Of a stretch of DNA of 64,000 nt, positions 55,488 through 63,214 are shown one piece after another. The stretch spans positions 837,501 to 901,500 of the forward strand of contig NZ_CP014544.1 in the NCBI RefSeq assembly GCF_001586255.1. The letters are read 5' to 3'. The stretch's first letter is position 1; the number at the start of each line of letters is the position of its first letter. A program made the translations under genes and the position numbers. This DNA is from Zhongshania aliphaticivorans. GTDB lineage: Bacteria > Pseudomonadota > Gammaproteobacteria > Pseudomonadales > Spongiibacteraceae. Under the pieces are notes generated by a model. That model was not told the origin of the DNA, searched no databases, and saw only the letters and a list, made by a program, of their open reading frames with translations.

Positions 55488-55745
55488 ATGGCACAGCTTC
55501 GAGATAAAAAGAATTTGGTTGCCATGGCTCTGCTGCTGGCAACGATTGCGTCTTGGTTTACGTTCGAGGAATTTCACGGTTATGTCCTTGCTTCGGTGGT
55601 GATCATATTGATATCTACCCTTAAAGTTAAAGCTATTATGATGTCATTTATGGAAGTGAATGCCCTGCCAAATCCTTGGAAACACATGATGAATGGGTGG
55701 CTGGCCGTGGTCTGCTTGGCTATGTTGATAGCGGAGGTAATGTGA
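55488..55745 (+). CDS. Small cytochrome oxidase subunit IV-like protein (NorF-like)
   Basis: An 85-residue protein with three hydrophobic spans, matching the prokaryotic cytochrome c oxidase subunit IV-type fold (about 10-30, 32-50 and 60-82). It starts 2 bp after the NorE-like stop, behind TGGGAG. It is probably a partner of the preceding subunit. Its role here, away from nitrate respiration genes, is not apparent. Confidence 0.75.
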   Translation: MAQLRDKKNLVAMALLLATIASWFTFEEFHGYVLASVVIILISTLKVKAIMMSFMEVNALPNPWKHMMNGWLAVVCLAMLIAEVM

Positions 55746-55895
55746 TGAAATTTTTATAAGCATATGATTTGTTTATGAAATTTATAAAAATAGGTTAATT
55801 TCAATCGGCGTCTAAATCCCTTTGTGGTACTGAGAGGGAGCTCTTGGGGTCCAAGTGTTCTTGGTACGTAAAATCAGCAATATCTAATCTAGTGC

Positions 55896-55923
55896 TTGCA
55901 ATAATATAGTTTCGTGGTAAATT
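55896..55923 (+). promoter_or_regulatory. Candidate promoter for the second TonB receptor cassette
   Basis: TTGCAA (55896-55901) and TAAATT (55918-55923) at 16-bp spacing. The 261-bp gap is A/T-rich and has near-repeats ATGAAATTTTTATAA (from about 55744) and ATGAAATTTATAAAA (from about 55773). Nothing else was recognised. Confidence 0.35.
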
Positions 55924-56006
55924 ATATTGAAATTGGTTAGTGTGCGAAAAGTAGTTTAGCGAAGTATTGATAACAATAATCTCGTTTGTTTGGTGAGGAT
56001 TTGAAC

Positions 56007-58418
56007 ATGAGGAAGCTTGCGGCCCTTGTTGGGGTTTCATTGTTAAGTAGTGGTTTTTCCTACGCACAAGGTGCTGGGGCTGCGGAGATCGTCAAAAAGA
56101 AAAGCAGCAACAGGTTGCTAGAAGAAGTGACCGTGACCGCGCAGAAGCGCGAAGAAAACTCGCAAGATGTACCGATTAGTATCTCTGCTTTTAGCTCCGA
56201 AAAATTGGATGCCTTCGGTATAGAAAGTACTGCAGATTTAGCGCGTATTACACCCGGCTTAACCTTTACCTTTACTTATGGATACACGCTGATTTATTTG
56301 CGTGGTGTGGGTACCGATGCATTCTTGCCATCAGCGGATCCGAGTGTGGCAACTTATATAGATGGTATCAATATCCCGTCTAGCCAGGGTAAAAATGACA
56401 CGCTAGGCCCAGTTGAGCGGGTGGAGGTTTTGAAAGGACCGCAAGGCACGTTGTTTGGTCGTAACTCCACCGGCGGTGCGATCAATATTGTTACTGCAAA
56501 TCCACCAGAAGAGTTCGTAGGATCGCTTAATGCGGAATACGGTGTTTATGATCTAGATAGTCTCAACGAAACGGTGGATAAAAAGTCATATAGCGTATAT
56601 GTGGGTAGCCCGCTTACTGAAGACGTTGGCTTTACCCTTGCTTACTTTGAAGAATTACCCATGATTATGGGTAAAAACACCACCAATGAAGGAGTTCCTG
56701 CTCCTGAGCGTAAAGACTTTACCAAAGGTGGCCGATTAAAATTACGATGGGATATAAGCGATACCTTTAGCGCTACGCTAATAGGGTCTTATATTCATCA
56801 GTTTAACGGGAACTCACTGATTAACGAAAATACCCGTCCGTCTGGCCTTGTTACTGGTGCCTATGAACCCGATACGGCTGATCGTAATTGGCACAATGAC
56901 ATTCAAGGTGGTAACGAAACTGAAAATACTATGTATGCTGCTGTTTTGGAATGGAGCCCTGGTCCTATAGATATGAAGTTTATTTATGCGGATAACGGTG
57001 TTGAACTTCCTTATGGTGCATATGATTATGATTCAACCGAAAATAACCAAGTAACGTTTTATTTTGTTGATGGCCAGTTTAATGAACAAAGGACTTATGA
57101 GCTCCAGTTTACGTCGAATTCAGAAACCCCTGGTAGTGATAAGTTTGAATGGGTGACGGGCTTATATAGGCTTGAGGCTGAAGGCGGGTTCGATAGTTTA
57201 TACTTTACCGTTGGTCCGGGTGGCTTTGCGGAAAATATCTTACCGATTGATTCTTTGGTGGCTGCAGTTCCGCTCCTAAATGGCATATTGGCTGATCCTG
57301 CGTTAAATGTAACACTTGAGGCTGGCTCGGTTTTGTATACCGATTCAAATTCGGCATTCTTCCAAGGTACTTATACCTTTAATGAAGAATGGAATCTAAC
57401 ACTTGGTGCTCGTTATCAATCGGAAACACGTGGTGTTCGTGACGCGTTTCTGGATGCGGTTTTGCTGACCAGTGGTGAGCAGAGTGATCCGTATTATATC
57501 AGCGGCGGTGATCGGAAAAATAACCAGCGCATTAGTACCTTTAGCGTTCCCGATGTTAAAGAGGAGACGATGTCACCTCGGATTGCGGTGCAGTACTTGC
57601 CAACTGACTCGACCCAAATCTATGCCTCTGCATCGCAGGGTTTTAAAAGCCCTACCTATAACACAATTAACTTTTTCTCTGACCCAGATCTAGTGGGTAA
57701 AGAGACGGCGACCGCGGTTGAACTTGGTATTAAAACCGATTTGTTTGACGATACCTTACGTCTAAATGCGGCAATATTTAAAACCGACATAAAAGATGTG
57801 TTAACCGCGATTGTATCGTTAACCTCCGGGGGGATAGTACGCTTCCAAAATGCCGGTCGATCTGAAATCGAAGGCGCAGAGATGGATTTTCAGTGGCAGC
57901 CAATGTCAAACATCAACCCCGGCTTAGCATTAACGGGCTCGGTAACTTATTTAGATGCTAAGTATACCGAATACACTAATGGTGCTGGCTTTGACGATGA
58001 TACGGGATTGTATTTTGGGCCAGATGGCCTTACCGGTAACACGGAGCGTGACTTCTCTGGTAATGATGTAGTGCGTACGCCTGATATCAGCTATACCTTT
58101 GCGGCGAACCAACGTATTGCCATGGGCAATGCCGGTGATCTCGAAATCGGCGTGGATTATTACTACAACGGCGGTTATAACACCACCCCGCAAAACTCGC
58201 CTTTCTTTGAACAGGAAGCATACGGTCTTTGGAATGCTCGTCTAAGTTATTTCTATGATCCCTATGGTCTTCAGCTAACTGCTTTTGTCAATAACGCCTT
58301 GGATGAAGAATACTTTGGCACGATACTGCAGCAAGACTTTGGGCGTACTGTGGTGTTGGCGCCACCGCGCTTGATGGGCATGCGCGTGAAATGGAATTTT
58401 GATCAGATGTTTTATTAA
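56007..58418 (+). CDS. TonB-dependent receptor (paralogue 2 of the receptor/partner cassette)
   Basis: An 803-residue outer-membrane receptor. It has a signal peptide (ending near FSYAQ), the TonB-box region LLEEVTVTAQKREEN, plug motifs YLRGVGTDAFLPSADPSVAT and LKGPQGTLFGRNSTGGAINI, and a barrel ending in RLMGMRVKWNFDQMFY. ATG 56007 follows GAGG. Plug and C-terminal barrel are almost parallel to the receptor at 28056, while the surface loops in the middle differ, which suggests related but different ligands. A small secreted protein follows 69 bp later, as in the first cassette. Confidence 0.92.
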   Translation: MRKLAALVGVSLLSSGFSYAQGAGAAEIVKKKSSNRLLEEVTVTAQKREENSQDVPISISAFSSEKLDAFGIESTADLARITPGLTFTFTYGYTLIYLRGVGTDAFLPSADPSVATYIDGINIPSSQGKNDTLGPVERVEVLKGPQGTLFGRNSTGGAINIVTANPPEEFVGSLNAEYGVYDLDSLNETVDKKSYSVYVGSPLTEDVGFTLAYFEELPMIMGKNTTNEGVPAPERKDFTKGGRLKLRWDISDTFSATLIGSYIHQFNGNSLINENTRPSGLVTGAYEPDTADRNWHNDIQGGNETENTMYAAVLEWSPGPIDMKFIYADNGVELPYGAYDYDSTENNQVTFYFVDGQFNEQRTYELQFTSNSETPGSDKFEWVTGLYRLEAEGGFDSLYFTVGPGGFAENILPIDSLVAAVPLLNGILADPALNVTLEAGSVLYTDSNSAFFQGTYTFNEEWNLTLGARYQSETRGVRDAFLDAVLLTSGEQSDPYYISGGDRKNNQRISTFSVPDVKEETMSPRIAVQYLPTDSTQIYASASQGFKSPTYNTINFFSDPDLVGKETATAVELGIKTDLFDDTLRLNAAIFKTDIKDVLTAIVSLTSGGIVRFQNAGRSEIEGAEMDFQWQPMSNINPGLALTGSVTYLDAKYTEYTNGAGFDDDTGLYFGPDGLTGNTERDFSGNDVVRTPDISYTFAANQRIAMGNAGDLEIGVDYYYNGGYNTTPQNSPFFEQEAYGLWNARLSYFYDPYGLQLTAFVNNALDEEYFGTILQQDFGRTVVLAPPRLMGMRVKWNFDQMFY

Positions 58419-58487
58419 TTGAGCTAAGGTAAGCCGACTTTTTGGCTTTGCTTGTTGAATGAAATAAATAGCGTTTAGGAGTTGAAA

Positions 58488-58964
58488 ATGAAAATAAAAT
58501 CTATAGTAGCACTAGTGGCGGTCGTAGCATCTTGCTTTCAAGCTGGCGCTTCCGTTGCACAGATTCCAGCCTTGCCGCTGATGGGTGGTTTAGATGGGGG
58601 TGGCATTCCTAGCTTAGAGGGCATCGTCAATGTGGCTGCGCTGCCAGGTGTAATTCCTGGGCTTCTTGAGGATGTGCCGCGCAGCTTGGGGCGAAATTCC
58701 GGTGCGCTTCCCGGTCTTATTGCGATGGGCAGCGAGCTAGAGCCTTTAGATACCCTTAATACGGTAATCGGCATTGGTAGCAGCTTGGGTACGGGTGCCT
58801 TGTTTAGTACGGTGCCGGTGTTAGAAGTGGCTGCAACTGATCCCATGAATATTGTCCCTTATCTTTTGGGTAATGGCACTATTCTCACTCAATCGGGTAT
58901 TGTTGGAACACTGCCAGCCATCCCGCTTGTTACCTCACCATTAGGTTTAGGGCTTGGTTTGTAA
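58488..58964 (+). CDS. Small secreted hydrophobic partner protein (family member 2)
   Basis: A 158-residue exported protein without a recognised family. The signal peptide ends near ASVA/QIP, giving a mature start QIPALPLMGG that matches the QIP start of the protein at 30620. The chain is rich in Gly, Leu, Pro, Ile and Val, and has GNGTILTQSGIVGTLPAIPLV, with the same LPAIPLV(S/T)S core near the C-terminus. ATG 58488 has AGGAG 6 nt upstream. It lies directly behind a paralogous receptor and has the same gene order as the first pair. Confidence 0.65.
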   Translation: MKIKSIVALVAVVASCFQAGASVAQIPALPLMGGLDGGGIPSLEGIVNVAALPGVIPGLLEDVPRSLGRNSGALPGLIAMGSELEPLDTLNTVIGIGSSLGTGALFSTVPVLEVAATDPMNIVPYLLGNGTILTQSGIVGTLPAIPLVTSPLGLGLGL

Positions 58965-59073
58965 ATATCAGTGGCGATATAAGCCCGCAACGCGTGTACT
59001 CAAAAGGGTATGCGCTTTTTTGCGTTTATACAGCAAGACGTAGATCACCAATCACGGATTGCAGGTAATTTAT

Positions 59074-61287
59074 ATGATAGCGCCAATAATGAATAATAAG
59101 CGTTCGTCTTCCCCGCGTATCGACAAAAAAATATTTTGTGGTGTCTGTGAATCGTCCTGCGGTTTAGTGGCAACGATTAAAGATGACGATCTAATTAAGC
59201 TGCGCCCCGATCCTGACCACCCTAATTCAAAAGGTTTTGCTTGTTCTAAAGGTCTTGCCTTTGGTGCGGTTCGCGATGATAGCGATCGCGTATTGCATCC
59301 TTTAAAGAGAACCGATGATGGTTCTTTTGTTGCAGTCTCTTGGGAGCAGGCGCTAGACGAAATTGGCGAACGCTTAAATGCCATTATTAAAGTGCATGGC
59401 CGTGAATCTATTGGCTTGTATCAAGGCAATTCTGTTGCCTGGAACTTCGGTGCCTTTCTCAATTTGTTTGGCATGGCAGGGGCTCTAAAAACCAAGCATT
59501 TGTACAGTGCCGCCTCTATCGACATCAATGGCTATTGGCTGGTGAGCCAACTGCTTTATGGCAGTAATTTTTTAAACCCAGTGCCAGACATTGCCCGCAC
59601 CGATTTTATGTTGTGCATTGGCGCTAATCCAGTGGTGTCCCATGGCAGTATGGCCAATATTGGCCGCTTCCGAGACACCATGCTTGGCGTAACAGCGCGG
59701 GGCGGTAGGGTGGTGGTTATTGACCCACGGCGGAGCGAAACCGCAGAACTTTTCGAGCATCTACCTATCCGACCCAATGGTGATGCGTGGTTGCTCGCGG
59801 CTATGTTAAAGGTTATTTTTGATGAAGGCTTAGCAGACCTCGCTGCATTGCAGCGCCAAACTTCGGGTTCTGAAATTATAACGGATTTGCTTGCGCCAGT
59901 TTCCTTGGCACAAGCCTCGGATGCAGCGGGAATCCCTGTTGCTGATATCCAGCAATTGGCGAGGGATTTTGCTGCTGCCCCTTCGGCCTGTGCTTACGGG
60001 CGCTGCGGTATGTCAATTGGGCCATTTGCCACCTTAAGCAAATATCTACTTGATGTGCTTAATATCGCCACCGGCAATTTAGATCGCGAGGGCGGCTGGT
60101 GTTTTGCTCGGCCATTTATTGACCTAGAAGCGCTGATGCATCAGTTGAAATCAACGGGCTATGATCGCTGGCGCACTCGGGTGGATGGCTTTCCAGAAGT
60201 GGCAGGCACGGCGCCGGTGGTAAGTATTCCTCGCGAAATTACCACCCCAGGCAAAGGCCAGTTGCGGGCAATGATGGTCATTGGCGCGAATCCGGCCACC
60301 AGTAGCCCGGCTGCTGGGGAGTTGCGAGATGCCTTTAAACAGCTCGATTTACTCATTTCCCAAGATATCTATATTACTGAAACCAGCCGTATGGCGGATT
60401 ATATTTTACCGCCAACTACGTGGTTAGAGCGCGAAGGCTTTCCTATTTTTACCCAATCGCATTCTGGTGTACCCCACGCTCAGTGGGTGGGCCCTACTTT
60501 AAAAGCGCGAGGCGATGTTCGCGATGACGCGTGGATTATGGATGAAATATCTAAGCGCATTGGTATTGTGCCGGCAGATTTTCCCGGTGCTCAGCTATTG
60601 GGTAAATTAGGGCTTAGACCCAGTCCCTCATTTTTAATGGATGTGGGCTTGCGCACTGGGCCAGAGGGAGATTGGTTTGGTTTGCGGCCCTCAGGCTTAA
60701 GTCGCAAAAAGCTATTGAATAATGACGGTGCAATTAAATTGGCCAACGGCCTGCCAACCGGTGTTCTCAATAAAAGGATGTTTACCAAAGATAAAAAAGT
60801 GAATCTCGATCATGCGGTATTTAGAACAGAGATGGCGCGCTTATTGGCGAGCTCTTTTGCGCAGGATGAAAACTATCCGTTAAGTCTTATTAGTCAGCGG
60901 GAGCTGCGTTCGCAAAATACCTGGCTGCACAATATTTCCAAATTGGTAGTGGCCGACCGTGTTCAGCGTTTGCGTATTCACCCCACGGACGCCGCGCGCT
61001 ATGGTATCGAAGAGGGCGATCCAGTCGAAATAAGTTCACCTTATGGGCAAATTCGGGTGCCAGAAGCGCGTATTAGCGACGAGATGATGCCCGGTAGCTT
61101 GGCGCTCCCTCATGGCTGGGGTCACGAGGGCGGCTGGCAGCGCGCAGTTGCGGTGGGCGGTGCTGGCTATAATCAACTTACCACTAATCGTGCAGACTCG
61201 GCAGACTTGCCCAGTGGCAATGCCACGGTTAATGGGATTAGCGTGCGCATTCGTTCTCTGCGCGATGTGGTGGAGATGGCGTCATGA
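59074..61287 (+). CDS. Molybdopterin-dependent oxidoreductase (prokaryotic FDH/nitrate reductase superfamily)
   Basis: A 737-residue molybdopterin oxidoreductase of the DMSO-reductase superfamily with an N-terminal [4Fe-4S] site: Cys22, Cys25, Cys29 and Cys57 (CGVCESSC and GFACSKG). Cofactor-binding motifs follow, such as IGANPVVSHGS, VIDPRRSETAELFEHLPIRP, NIATGNLDREGGW and the C-terminal LALPHGWGHEGGW. The segment around residues 145-152 (SAASIDIN), expected to hold the metal ligand, shows no Cys. ATG 59074 has AGGT upstream; a second ATG at 59089 is possible. It overlaps the ferredoxin gene. Substrate unknown. Confidence 0.88.
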   Translation: MIAPIMNNKRSSSPRIDKKIFCGVCESSCGLVATIKDDDLIKLRPDPDHPNSKGFACSKGLAFGAVRDDSDRVLHPLKRTDDGSFVAVSWEQALDEIGERLNAIIKVHGRESIGLYQGNSVAWNFGAFLNLFGMAGALKTKHLYSAASIDINGYWLVSQLLYGSNFLNPVPDIARTDFMLCIGANPVVSHGSMANIGRFRDTMLGVTARGGRVVVIDPRRSETAELFEHLPIRPNGDAWLLAAMLKVIFDEGLADLAALQRQTSGSEIITDLLAPVSLAQASDAAGIPVADIQQLARDFAAAPSACAYGRCGMSIGPFATLSKYLLDVLNIATGNLDREGGWCFARPFIDLEALMHQLKSTGYDRWRTRVDGFPEVAGTAPVVSIPREITTPGKGQLRAMMVIGANPATSSPAAGELRDAFKQLDLLISQDIYITETSRMADYILPPTTWLEREGFPIFTQSHSGVPHAQWVGPTLKARGDVRDDAWIMDEISKRIGIVPADFPGAQLLGKLGLRPSPSFLMDVGLRTGPEGDWFGLRPSGLSRKKLLNNDGAIKLANGLPTGVLNKRMFTKDKKVNLDHAVFRTEMARLLASSFAQDENYPLSLISQRELRSQNTWLHNISKLVVADRVQRLRIHPTDAARYGIEEGDPVEISSPYGQIRVPEARISDEMMPGSLALPHGWGHEGGWQRAVAVGGAGYNQLTTNRADSADLPSGNATVNGISVRIRSLRDVVEMAS

Positions 61288-61574
61288 GCTATGTTATTAC
61301 CGCGCCCTGTGTGGCAGATTATTCCTGCATTGAAGTGTGTCCTGTGGACTGTATCAGTCCCATGCCGGATGATTCTGGGTTTGACGCAGCAACGCAGCTC
61401 TATATCAATCCTGTGCTGTGTGTTGATTGCGATGCTTGTAGAGAGGCTTGCCCAGTAAACGCGATATTCGCCGAAGACCAGCTCCCAGAAAAATGGCTGG
61501 ATTATATCGGCATTAACGCCGCGCACTTTCAATCCCATACCCAAGCCGTTGCGGAGCTTCGTCATGATAAGTGA
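61284..61574 (+). CDS. 7Fe-type ferredoxin (FdxA-like)
   Basis: A 96-residue ferredoxin with two cluster regions: Cys9, Cys15, Cys19, Cys23 (PCVADYSCIEVCPVDC) and Cys46, Cys49, Cys52, Cys56 (CVDCDACREACP). The pattern resembles [3Fe-4S]/[4Fe-4S] FdxA proteins with a two-residue-shorter first loop. It overlaps the oxidoreductase stop by 4 bp (ATGA) and its own end overlaps the reductase start, so all three are translationally coupled and should form one electron chain. Confidence 0.9.
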   Translation: MSYVITAPCVADYSCIEVCPVDCISPMPDDSGFDAATQLYINPVLCVDCDACREACPVNAIFAEDQLPEKWLDYIGINAAHFQSHTQAVAELRHDK

Positions 61575-62919
61575 ACGCCCCCTACGCATCGCTATTGTGG
61601 GCAGCGGCCCAGCGGGAATGTATTCCGCAGGGCATTTATTGGAAGGCCCTGGCGGCACCTTTATTAATGGTGGCTTAAACCAAATTGTTCGGCGCCCCGT
61701 TGAGGTGGACGTGCTTGAACGGCTGCCTACCCCTTGGGGCTTAATTCGCTCTGGCGTTGCGCCGGATCACCCCGATAAAAAGCGCATGGCGGCGATTTAC
61801 GACAGTATTGCTAGGCGCCAGGGCTTTCGGTTTATTGGTAATGTGCAGGTGGGTAGGGATGTTAGTCCCGCAGATTTAAGCCAGTGGTACGACGGCGTTA
61901 TTTACGCCGTGGGCGCAGACGATGAGCGTCGCTTGGGTGTTACGGGTGAAGATCTGCGCGGCAGTGATTCAGCTCGGGCGTTTGTGAGCTGGTATAACGG
62001 CCACCCCGACTTTAGTGATTTACAGTTTGATTTGCGTTGCGAGCGCGCGGTGCTGGTTGGCAATGGCAATGTGGCGATGGACGTGGCCAGAATTTTATTT
62101 TCGCCCATTAGCACTTTGCATAATACCGATATTGCCAGCTATGCGCTGGACGCACTTGGCAAAAGTCAGCTCAAGGAAATTGTCATTCTTGGCCGTCGCG
62201 GGCCGGAGCACGCCGCATTTAACTATCCCGAGTTAATGGAGCTTGGTGAGCTTGCCGATACCGCGATAAGTGTTGAGGGCACTGATTTATCCTTGACTCC
62301 AGAAAACGCGGACTATGAAACCCAATTAAAAGTGAATGCCTTAGCCAAGCTGTGCAAAGAAAAATCTCAGGGTAGCCGTAGAATTGTATTTCGCTTTAAT
62401 GCCGCGCCAACCGCTATTGTTGGCGAGGGGCAAGTTGCACAAATTAAGGTTGTAGATAGGCGTGATCAGTCTGAGCAGGCGTTAAACGCCGGCTTGGTGC
62501 TGGCGGCGATTGGCTATCGCGGTTTGGCAATTGATGGCCTGCCTTTTGATGACGTGCGAGGTGTTATCCCCAGTCGTGACTCGCGCATTGTTGATAATGG
62601 CATTGCGATTGCTGGCGCTTATGTAACGGGTTGGATTAAGCGCGGTCCTAAAGGCATTATTGGCAGCAATAAAAAATGCGCGCGTGATGCTGTGGCGGCG
62701 GTGATGGCCGATGCCGACAGTAATGTATTGCCTATGGAAGGAACGCTGTCTGCGGCGCAAGTACTTGAGGCAATCAATGCGCGGGTGAGTGTCACGCTTG
62801 GTTTTTCTGGCTGGCAGAAAATAGACAGGCAGGAGCAGTCTGATGGCCGAGCACAAGGCCGCCCCCGCCTTAAAATGACGGCGACCGGCGCTATGCTTGG
62901 TTTAGTCACTGCGGGCTAG
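61564..62919 (+). CDS. NADPH:ferredoxin reductase (FprA/adrenodoxin reductase type)
   Basis: A 451-residue FAD-dependent ferredoxin-NADP reductase of the adrenodoxin-reductase type. It has the FAD motif IAIVGSGPAGMYSAGHLL, RSGVAPDHPDKKRM, and the NADP-binding VLVGNGNVAMDVARIL. ATG 61564 lies 11 bp inside the ferredoxin gene, with GGAG 9 nt upstream. It passes electrons between NADPH and the coupled ferredoxin, and could also serve the [2Fe-2S] ferredoxin at 35793 or the dioxygenase chain, both of which lack an adjacent reductase. Confidence 0.93.
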   Translation: MISERPLRIAIVGSGPAGMYSAGHLLEGPGGTFINGGLNQIVRRPVEVDVLERLPTPWGLIRSGVAPDHPDKKRMAAIYDSIARRQGFRFIGNVQVGRDVSPADLSQWYDGVIYAVGADDERRLGVTGEDLRGSDSARAFVSWYNGHPDFSDLQFDLRCERAVLVGNGNVAMDVARILFSPISTLHNTDIASYALDALGKSQLKEIVILGRRGPEHAAFNYPELMELGELADTAISVEGTDLSLTPENADYETQLKVNALAKLCKEKSQGSRRIVFRFNAAPTAIVGEGQVAQIKVVDRRDQSEQALNAGLVLAAIGYRGLAIDGLPFDDVRGVIPSRDSRIVDNGIAIAGAYVTGWIKRGPKGIIGSNKKCARDAVAAVMADADSNVLPMEGTLSAAQVLEAINARVSVTLGFSGWQKIDRQEQSDGRAQGRPRLKMTATGAMLGLVTAG

Positions 62920-62934
62920 GATAACCTGCGACGA

Positions 62935-62971
62935 CGGGCTTTTAAGGTGTTTATAAACGCTATATAGCCCG
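62935..62971 (+). terminator. Weak terminator-like hairpin after the redox operon
   Basis: CGGGCT (62935-62940) and AGCCCG (62966-62971) form a stem around a loop that itself contains the palindrome GTTTATAAAC (62949-62958). A second hairpin TAGGT-GTTTAT-ACCTA lies at 63025-63040. No strong U-run is present. The 295-bp gap up to 63214 has no supported gene. Confidence 0.4.
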
Positions 62972-63214
62972 CCATTCCTCGACCGATGTCCGTTCCTATT
63001 CAGAGCTTAAGCTTATCTGGCTTGTAGGTGTTTATACCTAGCTTGCCGCTACAAATTCGTCTTGTGATCCTTAGCTTTATGTTAAATGATGGCACTTTGA
63101 AAAACTTTGGCCCTAAAAAGGGTGATCGATGTTCGTGTGGAGTGTTATTTCCATATTGCAGCACCATTCGATTTAATTTGCTCGGAAGCTTCCCTCACTA
63201 TTGGTAAGACAGTT

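Noticed and set aside
54907-55745. Denitrification locus
   Set aside because: Only NorE/NorF-like proteins are present; no norCB, nitrite or nitrous-oxide reductase genes are in the window.
61173-61658. 161-codon antisense frame across the oxidoreductase/ferredoxin junction
   Set aside because: It spans three real, overlapping genes on the other strand and shows no domain.
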